The position numbers and the translations under genes were made by a program. Source: Citrobacter enshiensis (lineage in GTDB: Bacteria; Pseudomonadota; Gammaproteobacteria; Enterobacterales; Enterobacteriaceae). From it: a stretch of DNA of 64,000 nucleotides. Numbering within the stretch: the first letter of the stretch is position 1; each line of letters opens with the position of its first letter. Positions 18,613 to 27,952 of this stretch are shown piece after piece. The stretch covers positions 2,418,001 through 2,482,000 of the forward strand of contig NZ_CP119862.1 in assembly GCF_029338175.1 (NCBI RefSeq). The letters are read 5' to 3'. The notes below the pieces were generated by a model. That model was not told the origin of the DNA and searched no databases. It saw only the letters and a program-made list of their open reading frames with translations.

Positions 18613-21590
18613 TTCAGGTACACACTCCCGCTGTCGATCCAGTAGTGGCTGCCGCTGTGTCGGCGGTCTGCCAGCGTATTTAATTTGAGGGTCAGGGCAT
18701 TGGCGGCGACAGGCGTGCCATCCTGTAGCCAGGCATCGCTCAGCACGAAGGATTCCGGCCCGCTGTCTTTATTGGTGCCGCGCAGCTGTAGTCGCACGTT
18801 TAAGACGCCATCTCCGGCAATGGTTTTCGCCAGTTCGGCGGAATTGATGCTCAGGGTATATAACGGCGTTGCCGGCCAGCGGCTGTTCGCCAGTTGGCGA
18901 AAACCGAGGGTAACGTTGCCGCGTAACGGGAAGTGCAGACGGGCGTCCAGCTTCATGCCCGGTTTGTCGAGATCGACGTTGTGATACCAGACATTCTCAT
19001 CGCGCAGCGTGTTCACCGTATTATCCAGCACCCCGAGATAGCGCACCGTGGAGTAAGCGCCAATATCCGCCGCTTTGAAGTTAAAGCGCGGCAGGCGTAG
19101 GTCCAGCGCCAGACTGCACAGCATCGCGCCCACGGCAGCGGTCGATTTCGGATTGCCAATACGGCCTTGCTGGCTGAACGGATACCATTCATGCACGCGG
19201 TAGTTGTCCATCCAGACGATTCGATTGACCGGAACCGGCTGCAGATGGCGGATCAGCGCCTGTACGCCCGGTAAGCAGGCCGGACGTCCGGTGACCAGCA
19301 ACACGTCGCAGCAATAGTGAGAAATGGCCTCACAGACGGCATGCAGCGGGGAGGTCAATGTGAACTGGCCTGCCAGCAGCGCTTCCTGTAACGTGCTGAA
19401 CTGCACCTGTAGCGGTACACTCAGCAGATCAAACGCCGGAGCGCCAGACGGCAACGCATGATCGAAAGCCTGCTGGATATAGTTCATCACGTTGCGCGTA
19501 GGACGCTGAGGCAGCAGTTCGCCAAACGAGGCATGTAATCCCGCCAGCGGATCGTTAACATCGCTTTGCTCCCAGGCGCTAAGCACCGCATGGCCCAGCG
19601 GCATAAACAGCTGTAACGCGGTTTGTTGGCGCAAAATCGCCTGTGTATCTATCCGCCCCGAGTCGCCAAACAAGGTCGCCAGCAGGGCGGCGGCATCGCT
19701 CACCCCGGCCTGCTGCAAACGGGTTTGCAACGCGGGCAGGATGCAACGTTGAATGACATCCAGCAGCAGGTCGTCTCCGGCGACTTTAAACCCTTCACGA
19801 AACAATAAATGAGGGGTGATTTTGACGTTGGCGCCGACACCGTCATCAAGCTGATAATGAACAACCGCCATATCGGTGGTGCCGCCGCCAATGTCGATAG
19901 AGGCAACGCGCAACGCCCGACCTTTCACTTCACCGGGTTCTGGCAGGCGATCCGGACGGGAGAGGGCGTTAAAGAAGGATTCCGTACGACCGGCGTAGTG
20001 CGAAATTGCTTCGTTGTACAGCCAGACGAGCTGCCCACAGCTGGCTTCATCCCACTCCATCTGGATCGTGGGCACCGGAATAACGCTCTTTTCCTGCTGT
20101 TTGCGGGTGGCGAAGTCTTCGTCTTGTGGATGCCAGCCCATCGCCTTCCACACCAGCGCGACGGCTTCGAACATGCGCTGGCGGAAAATCTCGCGTTCTT
20201 GTTTCGGCATCGCAGAGGGCAACGTCAAAATCAGCGAGCGTAGCTGACGGGGAGAGGTCGGGAACCCCAGACGCAGCCGGGTCGCGACGCTGTTAATTTG
20301 CCCCAGCGCCTGCGCCAGAATTTCACACAGCATGTGGGTCATCAGCGTGCTGCGGCTATATTGCGGGGAGAATACCGGCAATCGGTCATCCTGTGGCAGG
20401 CTGAACAGCGGCTGTCCGTCGTCATTCATCAGATTCATTAACGGAAACGCTGTGGCCAGCGGCTCGCGCTGGGTTTTGCTGTTCATCTGGCTAAAACGCC
20501 AGTCCTGCAATACCGGCGTTTCATCCCACAGATAGCGACGCGGACTGGAGATCCCACTGTTGCCTTCGGTGCCCAGACGCTGCATGGCCAGTTTTCGGGC
20601 TTCGTCTCCCACCCGCACAATAGACGGCCAGACAAAAGCATCGTCGCGCCCACTTTCGACGGAAAAGTGCTGCTTGCCAAAGCGTGCTTCGGAAAACTCC
20701 AGGCGGCTGGTGAAGAGGGGATCGTTGAGGAACTGCGGCTCGCTTAACGAACGAACCTGCAATTCTGCCGTCTGGCGCAGCCCGTCGTTGGCATCACCAT
20801 GATCTTCAATCAGGACGCCGCAGGTGTGCGTATTTCCGACATCCAGAATCAAATCGACAGGGATCGCGGGCGTGCTCAGCGTATGGGTGACCAGTTTTAC
20901 TTCCGGCACCGCAAGTTGTTCGCCCAGCAACGTCAGCAGATTCAGCCAGTGCGCCTGATACTCAAAGTTGCGCAGCGCCAGTTGAACGTCCTGCTCTGAG
21001 TGATGCTCTTTCTGGGTAAGATGTTGGAAAAAGGACTCCCGCAGCCAGCCGTCAACCCAGGTCTGATCAAGAAAGTCGGCCACTTCGTCATCGCGCCAGG
21101 CGAGCGCAAAGCGTGTACCGTTGAGCAGATCGTTTTCATTTGGCGCAAGCGTTGCAGAGACACTCTGCGCCAACTGGCTGTCTAGCGCCAGGGTAATGCG
21201 ATGGGTGTTTCCCGCACCGTCGGGTTGCGCCAGTTTGCGCACCTGTACCCGCGCCCAGTTATCCGGACCTTCCACGAAAGTGCGTGGCGGATTAAAGCGC
21301 AAAAACGGCAGCGGCAGCCAGACGCCGTCAAGCACCTCCAGCGAATGATGCAGCGTCTGGGTACTTTCCGGTTTAACGACTTCCGGTTGTCCGCCGGTTC
21401 GCCCCGGTAATGTATAGCGACCGCTGCTGAGATCTAAATCCAGCCGTAACAAGGGGCCATTGGCGGTTTTTCGCACAAAGCGACCCAGGTGCGCGGATTC
21501 CTGCGGCGTCAGCCCGAAATCCAGAAACTGTACGCCGCTGTTGGCGATGAGCGTTACGCTTTGTTTGTAATCACACAGATTTACCAGCAT
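18609..21590 (-). CDS. srfB: SrfB-like protein with actin/Hsp70-fold ATPase motifs
   Basis: 993 residues. Three motifs of the actin/Hsp70/FtsA superfamily are visible: phosphate 1 LILDVGNTHTCG (Asp250), phosphate 2 SIDIGGGTTDMAV (Asp566) and an adenosine-type motif DVLLVTGRPACLPG (762-775). About 245 residues precede the first motif and about 200 follow the last, so extra domains flank the ATPase. It is cytoplasmic. It is the middle gene of srfABC, coupled to srfC. In Salmonella the genes are SsrB-controlled; the activity of SrfB is not established. Confidence 0.85.
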   Translation of the reverse strand: MLVNLCDYKQSVTLIANSGVQFLDFGLTPQESAHLGRFVRKTANGPLLRLDLDLSSGRYTLPGRTGGQPEVVKPESTQTLHHSLEVLDGVWLPLPFLRFNPPRTFVEGPDNWARVQVRKLAQPDGAGNTHRITLALDSQLAQSVSATLAPNENDLLNGTRFALAWRDDEVADFLDQTWVDGWLRESFFQHLTQKEHHSEQDVQLALRNFEYQAHWLNLLTLLGEQLAVPEVKLVTHTLSTPAIPVDLILDVGNTHTCGVLIEDHGDANDGLRQTAELQVRSLSEPQFLNDPLFTSRLEFSEARFGKQHFSVESGRDDAFVWPSIVRVGDEARKLAMQRLGTEGNSGISSPRRYLWDETPVLQDWRFSQMNSKTQREPLATAFPLMNLMNDDGQPLFSLPQDDRLPVFSPQYSRSTLMTHMLCEILAQALGQINSVATRLRLGFPTSPRQLRSLILTLPSAMPKQEREIFRQRMFEAVALVWKAMGWHPQDEDFATRKQQEKSVIPVPTIQMEWDEASCGQLVWLYNEAISHYAGRTESFFNALSRPDRLPEPGEVKGRALRVASIDIGGGTTDMAVVHYQLDDGVGANVKITPHLLFREGFKVAGDDLLLDVIQRCILPALQTRLQQAGVSDAAALLATLFGDSGRIDTQAILRQQTALQLFMPLGHAVLSAWEQSDVNDPLAGLHASFGELLPQRPTRNVMNYIQQAFDHALPSGAPAFDLLSVPLQVQFSTLQEALLAGQFTLTSPLHAVCEAISHYCCDVLLVTGRPACLPGVQALIRHLQPVPVNRIVWMDNYRVHEWYPFSQQGRIGNPKSTAAVGAMLCSLALDLRLPRFNFKAADIGAYSTVRYLGVLDNTVNTLRDENVWYHNVDLDKPGMKLDARLHFPLRGNVTLGFRQLANSRWPATPLYTLSINSAELAKTIAGDGVLNVRLQLRGTNKDSGPESFVLSDAWLQDGTPVAANALTLKLNTLADRRHSGSHYWIDSGSVYLK

Positions 21591-21594
21591 AAAA

Positions 21595-22890
21595 TCAGGA
21601 ACCTATCTTTTTAAACGTCAACGGCAGCGCCGCGTGAGCATCGTAACGCGCCGTGCACGCCGCGACGTCATTCGCGCCCGCTTTACAGGTAATTTCCGGC
21701 ATGGGGTAGCGTGAACCGTCAGTGCAACGCGCATTGCCACGACTCTTGATCATTAGCTCACCCGTCTGATGCAGACCAGAGAACACCTCGGCCCGACAGA
21801 CGATGCTGTCGCCATGCACCACGCGGGCGGTGCCCTTATTGTTTTGCAACTGATAGCGCAGAGAAGGCGCTTTCCCGGTGATGGGATCCTTTACATCGAT
21901 CATCACGCGCCAGTTGCCGTTTAAAAAACGTGTCGTCCCGGCTTTCATCTGATTGGCATCCATCACCAGCGCATCTTTCGGGATGGCGGTAATCACCACC
22001 GGCTGATCCGGTTTTTTCTCTGTTTGAGGCGCCGGGATCACTTCCGCCTGATGCAGCGGTAGCGGGGCGATTGTCTTCGGCAACGGTTTTATCTCTGATG
22101 CAGCCAACGTCACGGGGACGGGGGTTTCAGCGACGTCAGCTGATGGCTTCCACAGCAACGGCGCTGCGATGAGCGCAATAACCGCCGCCGCGAGCGGCAA
22201 ACACCACACGGGCAGACGGCGGACGGGTTTCACCGACGGCGGTGGCGTTTCCGGCTCGCTGACCTTCAGCGCAGCAATTGAAATCGGTTCAGGCTCCGGG
22301 ATTGGCTCGATAACAGGCACCAGCAGAGGTTCATCCGCCTGGGCGAAGGTTACCTCGGGAACGGGCTCGTCTTCCGGCTCTGGTTCTGTGCAAAGCGCAG
22401 GTGGCGCGTCAAAGGTGCGCAGGCAATCAAGGACCTCATCACGGGTATTTTCATTGAGATTCACGAAACCCCAGAAGGTGATAACCGGCTTACCGTTCAC
22501 CAAAAAAACATGATTTTCGCCAGGGAACTGAAGGGCTTTCTCCAGCAACGATCCAAACAGTTGCAGGGAAGTTTTACCGGATTGCAGGCTTTTTCGACTC
22601 AATGCCGCTGCCGTCTCTACCATGCCAGACAGCACGCGCAGCGCCCGTAAACGCGACTCTTCACTGGCAGATTTCCACGCGATAGCCTCTCCCTCGACAG
22701 GGGAATACCAGTCAACGCGTTCGCCGCTATCGTTGAGTTGCGGTATCGCCAGACATTCCACCATGGCCTGCTGTTTACGCAGGCGGAGCGTTTCACGAAT
22801 TTGCAATGCTGAATCAAAAACGGCCTGACCGCCGCCGCCCACGGCCTGATAGTCATCCAGATTGCCGCTACGCAAGAGAGTTTTTGCCAC
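21595..22890 (-). CDS. srfA: SrfA-like single-pass membrane protein
   Basis: 431 residues. A cytoplasmic N-domain (1-160) is followed by a Glu/Pro-rich acidic linker (about 162-222), one membrane helix (about 226-247, preceded by basic KPVRR) and a Pro-rich stretch. A C-terminal domain with four cysteines (365, 389, 402, 412) suits disulfides in the periplasm. The topology is therefore inside to outside. It is first in srfABC, with 4 bp to srfB. The 264-bp region upstream (22891-23154) is the likely operon promoter. Confidence 0.82.
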   Translation of the reverse strand: MAKTLLRSGNLDDYQAVGGGGQAVFDSALQIRETLRLRKQQAMVECLAIPQLNDSGERVDWYSPVEGEAIAWKSASEESRLRALRVLSGMVETAAALSRKSLQSGKTSLQLFGSLLEKALQFPGENHVFLVNGKPVITFWGFVNLNENTRDEVLDCLRTFDAPPALCTEPEPEDEPVPEVTFAQADEPLLVPVIEPIPEPEPISIAALKVSEPETPPPSVKPVRRLPVWCLPLAAAVIALIAAPLLWKPSADVAETPVPVTLAASEIKPLPKTIAPLPLHQAEVIPAPQTEKKPDQPVVITAIPKDALVMDANQMKAGTTRFLNGNWRVMIDVKDPITGKAPSLRYQLQNNKGTARVVHGDSIVCRAEVFSGLHQTGELMIKSRGNARCTDGSRYPMPEITCKAGANDVAACTARYDAHAALPLTFKKIGS

Positions 22891-23154
22891 GTTATTGTCC
22901 CTTAGACTTCTTCACGCATCTACTTTACGGGGTACCGCGACATGCAAACGGCGGAAGAGAGGCAAAAAGGGGCGAATTTTCCAGGCATAGAGGACCAGGA
23001 AAATTCTTGACGTTAACAAAAAGACTTAAGGGAAATTCTTTCACGTCCGTTGCGGAATTTTTCAGCGAAAAATGCCGGATTTGCATAACCTGAGAGTGAT
23101 TCGTTATTTGTCAGTTTTTGTCAGCTATGCTCAGATGGTCCCCTTAATACTAAA

Positions 23155-24771
23155 ATGAAAAGGCCTATAACTATGTCTACAGGGAAAGCAGTGCTTGCGT
23201 TGGCGCTCAGCGCAATGTTGCCCACAGGAGCCGCCGTGGCGGCAGCGACGGATACCCTCATCTATTGCTCGGAAGCGTCTCCCGAATCGTTTAACCCGCA
23301 AATCGCCAGCTCTGGTCCCTCGTTTGTGGCCAGTTCTCAGGTGCTGTACAACCGACTGATTAATTTTGATCCGGTAAAAAATACCCCGGTTCCGTCTCTG
23401 GCAACCGACTGGACGATCTCTGAGGACGGCAAAACCTATACCTTCACCCTGAGGCAGGGCGTGAAGTTCAACAGTAATAAGTTCTTCAAGCCCACCCGTG
23501 ATTTCAACGCTGACGACGTTATTTTCTCCGTCTTGCGCCAGAAAGACGCCAGCCATCCCTATCACAACGTTTCGCAGGGGAGCTACGAATACTTCAATGA
23601 TGTCGGTCTGGACAAATTGATCAAAGAGGTGAAGAAGCTTGACGATTACCACGTACAGTTTGTGTTGAGCGAGCCGAATGCGGCGTTTCTCGCCGACTGG
23701 GGAATGGACTTTGCCTCCATTCTCTCGGCGGAATATGCCGATGCCATGCTGAAAAAAGGCACGCCGGAAAACGTCGATAACTGGCCGATTGGCACCGGTC
23801 CTTACGTTTTACAACAGTACAAGCAGGATGCGCAGATTCGCTATCTGGCGAACCCTCACTATTGGGATGGCGATGTGCCGACGAAGCACCTGATTTTTTC
23901 GATTACGCCTAACGTCCAGACGCGTCTGGCAAAACTGCAAACCAACGAGTGTCAGATTATTCCCGCGCCTGCGCCGGTGCAGTTTGATGAGATTAAAAAG
24001 AATAAAGATCTGACGCTGCATACCGTTGACGCGCTGAACGTGGGGTATCTGGCATTTAATACAGAGAAGAAACCGTTGGATAATGTTCTGGTCCGCCAGG
24101 CGCTGAATTACGCCACGGACAAAAACGCGATCATTAACGCGGTCTTTTTAGGTTCAGGCACCGTCGCAAAATCGCCCATTCCGCCGAAGATGATGGGCTT
24201 TAAACAAGACCTTAACGACTACGCTTACGACCCGCAAAAGGCAAAAGAACTACTGAAACAGGCCGGGCAGGAGAAGGGCTTTGAAGTGACGCTATGGTCA
24301 ATGCCGGTTCAACGTCCATACAACCCCAACTCGCGGCGAATTGCCGAGATGATCCAGAGCGACTGGGCCAAAGTGGGCGTAAAGGCAAAAATTGTCTCTT
24401 ATGAGTGGGGCGAGTACCTTTCTGGCATGCGTAAAGGCGAACATGATACCGCACTGTTTGGCTGGATGTCTGATAACGGCGACCCGGATAATTTTGCCGA
24501 TGTCTTGCTGGGGTGTAATAGCATCAAAACCGGATCGAATGCCGCACGCTGGTGTGATAAAGGGTATGATGAGGCGGTTCAGAAGGCGAAGCTGGTCAGT
24601 AATCCGACCGAACGCGCGGCGTTGTACGGTCAGGCGCAGGATATTTTTTATCAGCAAGCGCCGTGGATAGCGCTGGCTAACGGAAAAACGTTCTACGCTA
24701 CGCGCAGTAACGTGAGCGGTTACAGCGTTAGCCTGATGGGCAGCGATTTTTCAAAAGCGAAACTGAATTAA
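23155..24771 (+). CDS. DppA/SapA-family peptide-binding protein, orphan
   Basis: 538 residues with a Sec signal (cleavage near AVA-AAT). The mature start TLIYCSEASPESFNPQ and later MPVQRPYNPNSRRIAEMIQ, YEWGEYL and DNGDPDNFADVL are hallmarks of dipeptide-binding DppA. ATG 23173 (AGG 9 bp upstream) is an alternative start, six codons shorter, with better ribosome spacing. No permease or ATPase genes adjoin it, so it probably lends a different specificity to a transporter elsewhere, as other orphan DppA homologues do. K-12 has no counterpart here. Confidence 0.88.
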   Translation: MKRPITMSTGKAVLALALSAMLPTGAAVAAATDTLIYCSEASPESFNPQIASSGPSFVASSQVLYNRLINFDPVKNTPVPSLATDWTISEDGKTYTFTLRQGVKFNSNKFFKPTRDFNADDVIFSVLRQKDASHPYHNVSQGSYEYFNDVGLDKLIKEVKKLDDYHVQFVLSEPNAAFLADWGMDFASILSAEYADAMLKKGTPENVDNWPIGTGPYVLQQYKQDAQIRYLANPHYWDGDVPTKHLIFSITPNVQTRLAKLQTNECQIIPAPAPVQFDEIKKNKDLTLHTVDALNVGYLAFNTEKKPLDNVLVRQALNYATDKNAIINAVFLGSGTVAKSPIPPKMMGFKQDLNDYAYDPQKAKELLKQAGQEKGFEVTLWSMPVQRPYNPNSRRIAEMIQSDWAKVGVKAKIVSYEWGEYLSGMRKGEHDTALFGWMSDNGDPDNFADVLLGCNSIKTGSNAARWCDKGYDEAVQKAKLVSNPTERAALYGQAQDIFYQQAPWIALANGKTFYATRSNVSGYSVSLMGSDFSKAKLN

Positions 24772-24788
24772 GACGTTAAGGAGAAAAT

Positions 24789-25022
24789 ATGTCGCACCTG
24801 GATGAGGTAAGCTCACGCGTCGATGCCGCCATTAAAAAGGGGGTTATCAGCCATATGAACGAACTGCTGGTGGTGCTGAGCGATGACGGCGAGCTGAGCC
24901 GGGAGGAGCGCTACACCCAGCAGCAACGCTTGCGTAACGCCATTGCCCATCATGGACGCCAGCACAAAGAAGATATGGAAACGCGCCGCGATCAGCTCAC
25001 CAAAGGCGGCACGATCCTCTGA
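24789..25022 (+). CDS. ydcY: YdcY, small uncharacterised protein (DUF2526)
   Basis: 77 residues, soluble, charged and mostly helical (LSREERYTQQQRLRNAIAHH), nearly identical to E. coli YdcY. Function is unknown. It starts 17 bp after the binding-protein gene, with GGAG before the ATG, so it may be cotranscribed with it. Confidence 0.92.
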   Translation: MSHLDEVSSRVDAAIKKGVISHMNELLVVLSDDGELSREERYTQQQRLRNAIAHHGRQHKEDMETRRDQLTKGGTIL

Positions 25023-25027
25023 GCACC

Positions 25028-25477
25028 CTAAAACGTGCGCCTGGCGACCAGCCAGGCGCCGGCAACCAGCAGTACCGCCCCACACACAGGACCTGCCAGC
25101 GCCCGTAGCGGCACCCCGTGGCTTCGCACGATATCCAGCACTAAGCCACCAATCAATTGGCTGGCGACCAGCACCGCAATGGTGGTCGCCGCGCCGACAT
25201 ATTGATAACCACTGATGCTGGCGAAGACAAAAAACGAACCCAACAGGCCGGGGATCAGCGTCCACCAGCGCACGCTCGACATCAGCTCGCCAAATCCCGC
25301 CGCACCCTGTTTGAACCCTAAAATGCTGACAAACAGAATAATGCCCACCAGCGAATTGAGCAGCATCGCGATAAGGATGGTCGACGACGTTTGGGTAATA
25401 CGCACCATCAGGGTGTTTTGTACGACCAGGCCAATGCCTGCGGCAATCAGGAAAGCAACGGTCAGCGTCTGGTTCAT
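25028..25477 (-). CDS. ydcZ: YdcZ, DMT-like inner-membrane protein (DUF606)
   Basis: 149 residues from ATG 25477; upstream in-frame codons run into mnaT and are not used. About five membrane helices of the YdcZ/DUF606 family, half-size relatives of drug/metabolite exporters. Its ATG overlaps the mnaT stop by 4 bp, so mnaT-ydcZ form a coupled pair. The substrate is unknown. Confidence 0.9.
   Translation of the reverse strand: MNQTLTVAFLIAAGIGLVVQNTLMVRITQTSSTILIAMLLNSLVGIILFVSILGFKQGAAGFGELMSSVRWWTLIPGLLGSFFVFASISGYQYVGAATTIAVLVASQLIGGLVLDIVRSHGVPLRALAGPVCGAVLLVAGAWLVARRTF
25037..25059. terminator. Hairpin at the ydcY/ydcZ convergence
   Basis: GCGCCTGGC (25037-25045) pairs with GCCAGGCGC (25051-25059) across a 5-nt loop. 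It lies inside the last codons of ydcZ, 15 bp past the ydcY stop, and could end ydcY transcription. Confidence 0.4.
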
Positions 25478-25992
25478 CTGCGTCCGTCCGGATCGAGACG
25501 ATCGTCCAGTTGCAGTTGCATAAAGGTCAGATCCAGCCAACGACCAAATTTCGTGCCGACCTGCGGCATGTGCGCTGTCGTTTTAAACCCCAGTGTTTCA
25601 TGCAGATGCAGCGAGGCGAGGTTTTGCGACTCAATCCCGGCGACCATCACGTGTTTGCCACACGCACGCGCCTCATCAATCAGTCTGCTGAGCAGCGCTC
25701 GCCCCAGTCCTTTACCCTGATGTTCCGGGTGAACATAAACCGAGTGTTCAACGGTATGGCGAAAGCCTTCAAAGTTTCGCCAGTCGCCAAAAGAGGCATA
25801 GCCGGTGACCGTGTCATTTTCTTCGCTGACCAGCACCGGATAGCCCAGGAACTGACGCGCTTCATACCAGGCGATGCGGTTGTCGACATCAACGGTTTGA
25901 TCGTTCCAGATTGCGGCGGTGTGTAAAACGGCATGGTTGTAGATTTCTGCGATGGCGGCACAGTCATCTTTGCTGGCAAATCGAATGGGCAT
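25474..25992 (-). CDS. mnaT: L-amino acid N-acetyltransferase MnaT (YncA)
   Basis: 172 residues of the GNAT family. The acetyl-CoA loop is in HPEHQGKGLGRALLSRLID and the C-terminal part reads LGFKTTAHMPQVGTKFGRWLD. E. coli MnaT acetylates methionine, its sulfoximine/sulfone analogues and related amino acids. GAGG lies seven bases before the ATG. It is transcribed divergently from an XRE-cupin gene only 37 bp away. Confidence 0.92.
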   Translation of the reverse strand: MPIRFASKDDCAAIAEIYNHAVLHTAAIWNDQTVDVDNRIAWYEARQFLGYPVLVSEENDTVTGYASFGDWRNFEGFRHTVEHSVYVHPEHQGKGLGRALLSRLIDEARACGKHVMVAGIESQNLASLHLHETLGFKTTAHMPQVGTKFGRWLDLTFMQLQLDDRLDPDGRR

Positions 25993-25993
25993 G

Positions 25994-26040
25994 TTGAACC
26001 TCAGGGGGTGTTCACTATAGTATTACGATATGAATACTAT
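25994..26040. promoter_or_regulatory. Overlapping promoter and 24-bp operator at the XRE-cupin start
   Basis: ATAGTATT (26017-26024) and AATACTAT (26033-26040) form a perfect 8-bp inverted repeat with an 8-bp spacer, and the ATG of the regulator (26030) is inside the spacer. TTGAAC (25994-25999) and TATAGT (26016-26021), 16 bp apart, form a plausible promoter whose start falls at or next to that ATG. Confidence 0.6.
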
Positions 26041-26605
26041 TGAAGACAGCATAAATCAACGGATCAGTGTCAGAATTCGTATTGAACGCGAGTCGCGGGG
26101 CTGGTCGTTGACGGAGCTTGCCGAGCGGGCGGGCGTCTCACGGGCGATGATCCATAAGATTGAACGGGGTGAGAGCAGTCCAACGGCAACGCTGCTTGGC
26201 AGACTTTCGGGCGCGTTTGGCATTAGTATGTCGACGCTGATCGCCCGCGCCGAGATGCAGGAGGGCAAGCTGTTGCGCTTTGCCGATCAACCGGTCTGGC
26301 ACGATCCGCAAACACACTATCTGCGCCGCCATGTCTCGCCGCGCAGCGACCTGCCCATCGATTTGGTGCAGATTGAGCTCCCCCCCGGCAGCGACATCCC
26401 GATGCCGGCGTCGTCCTACGCGCTGGCCCGACAGCTTATCTGGTTACAACAGGGGGAACTGGTGTTTGTTGAAGGGGATACCCGCCATGAAATCAAGGCC
26501 GGGGACTGTCTTGAGCTCGGACCGCCCAATGACTGCCGCTTTATTAATGAAACGCCATCCCCTTGCGTTTATCTGGTGGTGCGTTTAAATCCTGGCAGCA
26601 ATTAA
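26030..26605 (+). CDS. XRE-cupin transcriptional regulator, possibly leaderless
   Basis: 191 residues: helix-turn-helix at about 15-70 (LTELAERAGVSRAMIHKIERG) and a cupin domain at about 100-190. No ribosome site is found within 20 bp of ATG 26030; a -10 box 8 bp upstream suggests a leaderless mRNA. It is absent from the E. coli K-12 locus and inserted between mnaT and curA. Only 68 bp separate it from curA in the same direction, so mnaT-ydcZ and curA are possible targets. Paralogous in layout to YdcN but clearly different in sequence. Confidence 0.85.
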   Translation: MNTIEDSINQRISVRIRIERESRGWSLTELAERAGVSRAMIHKIERGESSPTATLLGRLSGAFGISMSTLIARAEMQEGKLLRFADQPVWHDPQTHYLRRHVSPRSDLPIDLVQIELPPGSDIPMPASSYALARQLIWLQQGELVFVEGDTRHEIKAGDCLELGPPNDCRFINETPSPCVYLVVRLNPGSN

Positions 26606-26673
26606 GGTTAGTGCGTCATCAGTGGCAGGAGACTAGTATTGAGGAATTCATGCCAAATATACTGGAGAACATT

Positions 26674-27711
26674 ATGGGTCAACAAACACATCGTAATCGT
26701 CGTTGGGTATTGGCGTCACGTCCACATGGCGCACCGACTGCCAGCAACTTTCGCTTCGAAGAGCATGAAGTTGCGCGCCCACGCGAAGGAGAGGTTTTGC
26801 TGCGCACCGTTTACCTTTCGCTTGACCCCTATATGCGTGGACGCATGAGCGATGAACCGTCCTATTCGCCACCGGTTGATATTGGCGGCGTGATGGTCGG
26901 GGGCACGGTCAGTCGTGTGGTGGAATCAAATCATCCGAATTATCCTGCGGGAGAGTGGGTTCTGAGCTACAGCGGTTGGCAGGACTATGATCTTTCCAAC
27001 GGCGAGGGTCTGGTGAAACTGGGTCACAACCCTGAGCATCCCTCGTGGGCGCTGGGGGTGTTAGGAATGCCCGGCTTTACAGCGTATATGGGATTACTGG
27101 ATATCGGGCAACCAAAACAGGGAGAGACGCTGGCTGTCGCCGCCGCCACGGGGCCAGTAGGGGCGACGGTGGGGCAAATTGGTAAGCTGAAAGGTTGCCG
27201 GGTCGTCGGTGTTGCGGGCGGTGCTGAAAAATGTCGTCACGCCATCGAAGTTCTCGGGTTCGACAGTTGCCTTGACCATTATGCGAAAGACTTTGCGGCG
27301 CAACTGGAGAAAGCCTGCCCTCAGGGAATTGATATCTATTACGAGAACGTCGGCGGTAAGGTGTTTGAGGCGGTTCTGCCGCTGCTCAATACGTCCGCAC
27401 GCATTCCGCTCTGCGGCCTGGTGAGCGGCTATAACGCCACACACCTGCCCGAGGGCCCCGATCGGCTTCCGTTGCTGATGGCCACGCTTCTGAAAAAACG
27501 GATCCGGTTGCAAGGGTTTATTATTAGCCAGGACTATGGGCACCGGATTCACGAGTTTCAGCAGGAGATGGGGCGCTGGGTGAAAGAAGGGAAAATTCAC
27601 TATCGTGAACAGGTCACTCTCGGTCTGGAGAATGCCCCTGAAACGTTTATTGGCCTGTTAACGGGGAAAAACTTCGGCAAAGTCGTCATCCAACTGACGG
27701 ATGAAGTGTAA
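26674..27711 (+). CDS. curA: NADPH-dependent curcumin/2-alkenal reductase CurA
   Basis: 345 residues from ATG 26674 (GGAG seven bases upstream), the length of E. coli CurA (YncB). It is a zinc-free medium-chain reductase: the nucleotide fold is AAATGPVGATVGQIGKLKGC, followed by VGVAGGAEKCR and YYENVGGKVF. It reduces curcumin and reactive 2-alkenals, suggesting a detoxification role. The longer open frame back to 26563 overlaps the preceding gene and is rejected. Confidence 0.94.
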   Translation: MGQQTHRNRRWVLASRPHGAPTASNFRFEEHEVARPREGEVLLRTVYLSLDPYMRGRMSDEPSYSPPVDIGGVMVGGTVSRVVESNHPNYPAGEWVLSYSGWQDYDLSNGEGLVKLGHNPEHPSWALGVLGMPGFTAYMGLLDIGQPKQGETLAVAAATGPVGATVGQIGKLKGCRVVGVAGGAEKCRHAIEVLGFDSCLDHYAKDFAAQLEKACPQGIDIYYENVGGKVFEAVLPLLNTSARIPLCGLVSGYNATHLPEGPDRLPLLMATLLKKRIRLQGFIISQDYGHRIHEFQQEMGRWVKEGKIHYREQVTLGLENAPETFIGLLTGKNFGKVVIQLTDEV

Positions 27712-27718
27712 AGTAATA

Positions 27719-27739
27719 ATGGCGGTGCAATGCCGCCAT
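27719..27739. repeat. Small hairpin after curA
   Basis: ATGGCGG pairs with CCGCCAT across a 7-nt loop, 8 bp past curA. It is followed by A residues, not T, on the + strand, so a standard terminator is not supported. Confidence 0.3.
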
Positions 27740-27952
27740 AAAAAATGGGCAAATTTGTCATTTGCGGCTTTAATTAAAGCACCGCAAAATACGTCACAGA
27801 ACGTTAATAAACGAAATATCACGCGGGTAAACTATCACGTTTAATTTTTATTTTTTTATTCCTGACCAGGTTTGCTTTTTTACACTCAAATCCCTTGCGC
27901 TGTTTGTGGATTTAATTGAGATGTCGCTCGATGAATAAATGAAGGATGTAAA

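Noticed and set aside
27719-27739. Intrinsic terminator after curA
   Set aside because: The stem is followed by A residues on the transcribed strand, not T.
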